Source of the DNA: Ruminococcaceae bacterium UBA5450 | GTDB lineage: Bacteria > Bacillota > Clostridia > Oscillospirales > Acutalibacteraceae | Length of the DNA: 6,594 bases | Direction of reading: 5' to 3' | Assembly: GCA_002424295.1 (NCBI GenBank) | Contig: DIQY01000011.1 | Coordinates: 1-6,594, forward strand | Shown here: positions 6,271 to 6,594 of the stretch, one piece after another | How positions within the stretch are numbered: position 1 is the stretch's first letter | Layout: each line of letters opens with the position of its first letter | Notes under the pieces: model-generated | Databases searched by the model: none | Told to the model about the DNA's origin: nothing | The model's input: only the letters and a program-made list of their open reading frames with translations | Translations under genes and position numbers: made by a program

Positions 6271-6324
6271 TTAAAAATTGTGCAGTCAAGAGGGGAAAAG
6301 AAAATTCCCATGCTGGCTGCACAA
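6271..6324 (-). promoter_or_regulatory. Hairpin with U-tract in the gatC leader (possible attenuator)
   Basis: On the minus strand the 8-bp arms TTGTGCAG (complement of 6317-6324) and CTGCACAA (complement of 6278-6285) enclose an inner GGGAA/TTCCC stem (6305-6309 with 6293-6297), with a 7x7 internal loop between them. TTTTTAA follows the outer stem (complement of 6271-6277). This has terminator form, though the interrupted stem is weaker than the others here. Only about 8 bases separate it from the gatC ribosome binding site, leaving no room for a downstream promoter, so transcripts of gatCAB must pass through it. It could be a leaky terminator of the upstream gene or an attenuator. No T-box consensus is present. 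Confidence 0.45.
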
Positions 6325-6375
6325 ATGATTCCGGCGGATTATTTAATATGCGGTTGATCCGCTAATAACGGTTCA

Positions 6376-6564
6376 TTATTTAGATGCGCGTTTTTCCTCG
6401 ATATGCCGAACAAGCTGCATAACGAAGGCGACTAAAGCACAGAGCAGAGCCAGTTTGACCAAGGTGATTGCGAGGTAGCCCAGCCCTTTGATCAGTGTTA
6501 AGATCAAAACGCAGGCAACAACGATTACGACTGCAAGAGAAATAGTCTGTTTAAAATGGGAAAT
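6376..6564 (-). CDS. C-terminal part of a small membrane protein, 5' end missing
   Basis: A frame on the minus strand ends at TAA (6376-6378) and is open for 62 codons back to an in-frame TAG at 6565-6567. It encodes two hydrophobic segments (about residues 8-25 and 29-52, including LAVVIVVACVLILTL and LAITLVKLALLCALVAFVM) and a charged tail, VRHIEEKRASK. I do not recognise the family. There is no ATG or GTG start in the open part, and the only TTG falls inside the first hydrophobic segment without a ribosome binding site. The upstream part lies in the inverted repeat at the window end, so the true beginning is probably lost to the sequence end or an assembly fold-back. The gene is on the same strand as gatC, 127 bases ahead of it, and could be co-transcribed. 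Confidence 0.5.
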   Translation of the reverse strand: MSHFKQTISLAVVIVVACVLILTLIKGLGYLAITLVKLALLCALVAFVMQLVRHIEEKRASK

Positions 6565-6594
6565 CTAAACTTTAAACAGACTATTTCTCTTGCA
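6532..6594. repeat. Perfect inverted repeat running to the end of the window
   Basis: Left arm 6532-6555 (begins TGCAAGAGAAATAG) and right arm 6571-6594 (ends CTATTTCTCTTGCA) are exact reverse complements over 24 bases, around a 15-base spacer (6556-6570). The right arm runs to the last base, so the repeat may continue beyond. The left arm is part of the coding frame of the small membrane protein. No U-tract follows it on the minus strand, so it does not look like a terminator. A fold-back artefact at a contig end is the simplest reading. Confidence 0.9.

Noticed and set aside
6249..6311. Upstream ATG for gatC adding 21 residues
   Set aside because: A strong AAAAGGAGGA site lies directly before 6248, and the extension covers the leader hairpin and does not resemble a GatC N-terminus.
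6036..6365. Plus-strand frame of 109 codons opposite gatC and its leader
   Set aside because: Antisense to a well supported gatC, with no ribosome binding site or recognisable domain.
6249..6375. T-box riboswitch ahead of gatCAB
   Set aside because: The leader is only 127 bases and has no T-box core (TGGNACCGCG-like) or Stem I features.
1..6594. CRISPR array, insertion sequence, phage or defence island
   Set aside because: No spaced direct repeats, transposase or integrase motifs, or toxin-antitoxin-like pairs were seen; the only repeats are the linker tandem and the terminal inverted repeat.

Overview
The window looks like chromosomal DNA from a low-to-moderate GC, spore-forming Firmicute of the class Clostridia. 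The evidence is strong AGGAGG-type ribosome binding sites, sigma-A-like promoters, U-rich intrinsic terminators, a gatCAB amidotransferase operon, a YtaF-type sporulation membrane protein and a CwlO/PcsB-like cell-wall hydrolase. A family close to Oscillospiraceae/Ruminococcaceae is a guess from protein flavour only. Most of the window is housekeeping DNA. I see no CRISPR array, transposase, integrase, tRNA or rRNA, and no convincing undescribed multi-gene system.

Layout. The left edge (1-135, +) is the C-terminal tail of a gene cut by the window, possibly a family-10-like glycosyl hydrolase. Five bases later a sigma-A-like promoter (141-169) drives a short monocistronic gene (207-683, +) for an unrecognised 158-aa membrane-anchored protein, closed by a strong terminator (692-743). 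Everything from 745 to the right edge reads on the minus strand. Taken in the direction of transcription, from high to low coordinates, it holds: the 3' part of a small membrane protein (6376-6564); gatC, gatA and gatB (6248 down to 3077), ended by a terminator at 3008-3054; ytaF (2938-2360) with its own promoter just after that terminator; a 301-bp AT-rich gap with a near-consensus promoter and a WalR-type operator; and a secreted coiled-coil NlpC/P60 peptidoglycan endopeptidase (2058-799) with a terminator at 745-778.

Function. GatCAB amidates misacylated Glu-tRNA(Gln) and/or Asp-tRNA(Asn). The three genes are translationally packed: the gatC stop overlaps the gatA ribosome binding site, and gatA and gatB share ATGA. 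The leader ahead of gatC holds a hairpin with a U-tract and no room for a promoter after it, so read-through or attenuation is possible. The hydrolase promoter carries TGTAAC-N5-TGTAAT, a perfect match to the WalR (YycF) box, so control by the WalRK wall-homeostasis system is the best regulatory inference in the window.

Caution. The last 63 bases form a perfect inverted repeat (two 24-bp arms around 15 bases) that runs to the final base and removes the 5' end of the right-edge membrane protein gene. It looks more like a fold-back assembly artefact at a sequence end than biology.
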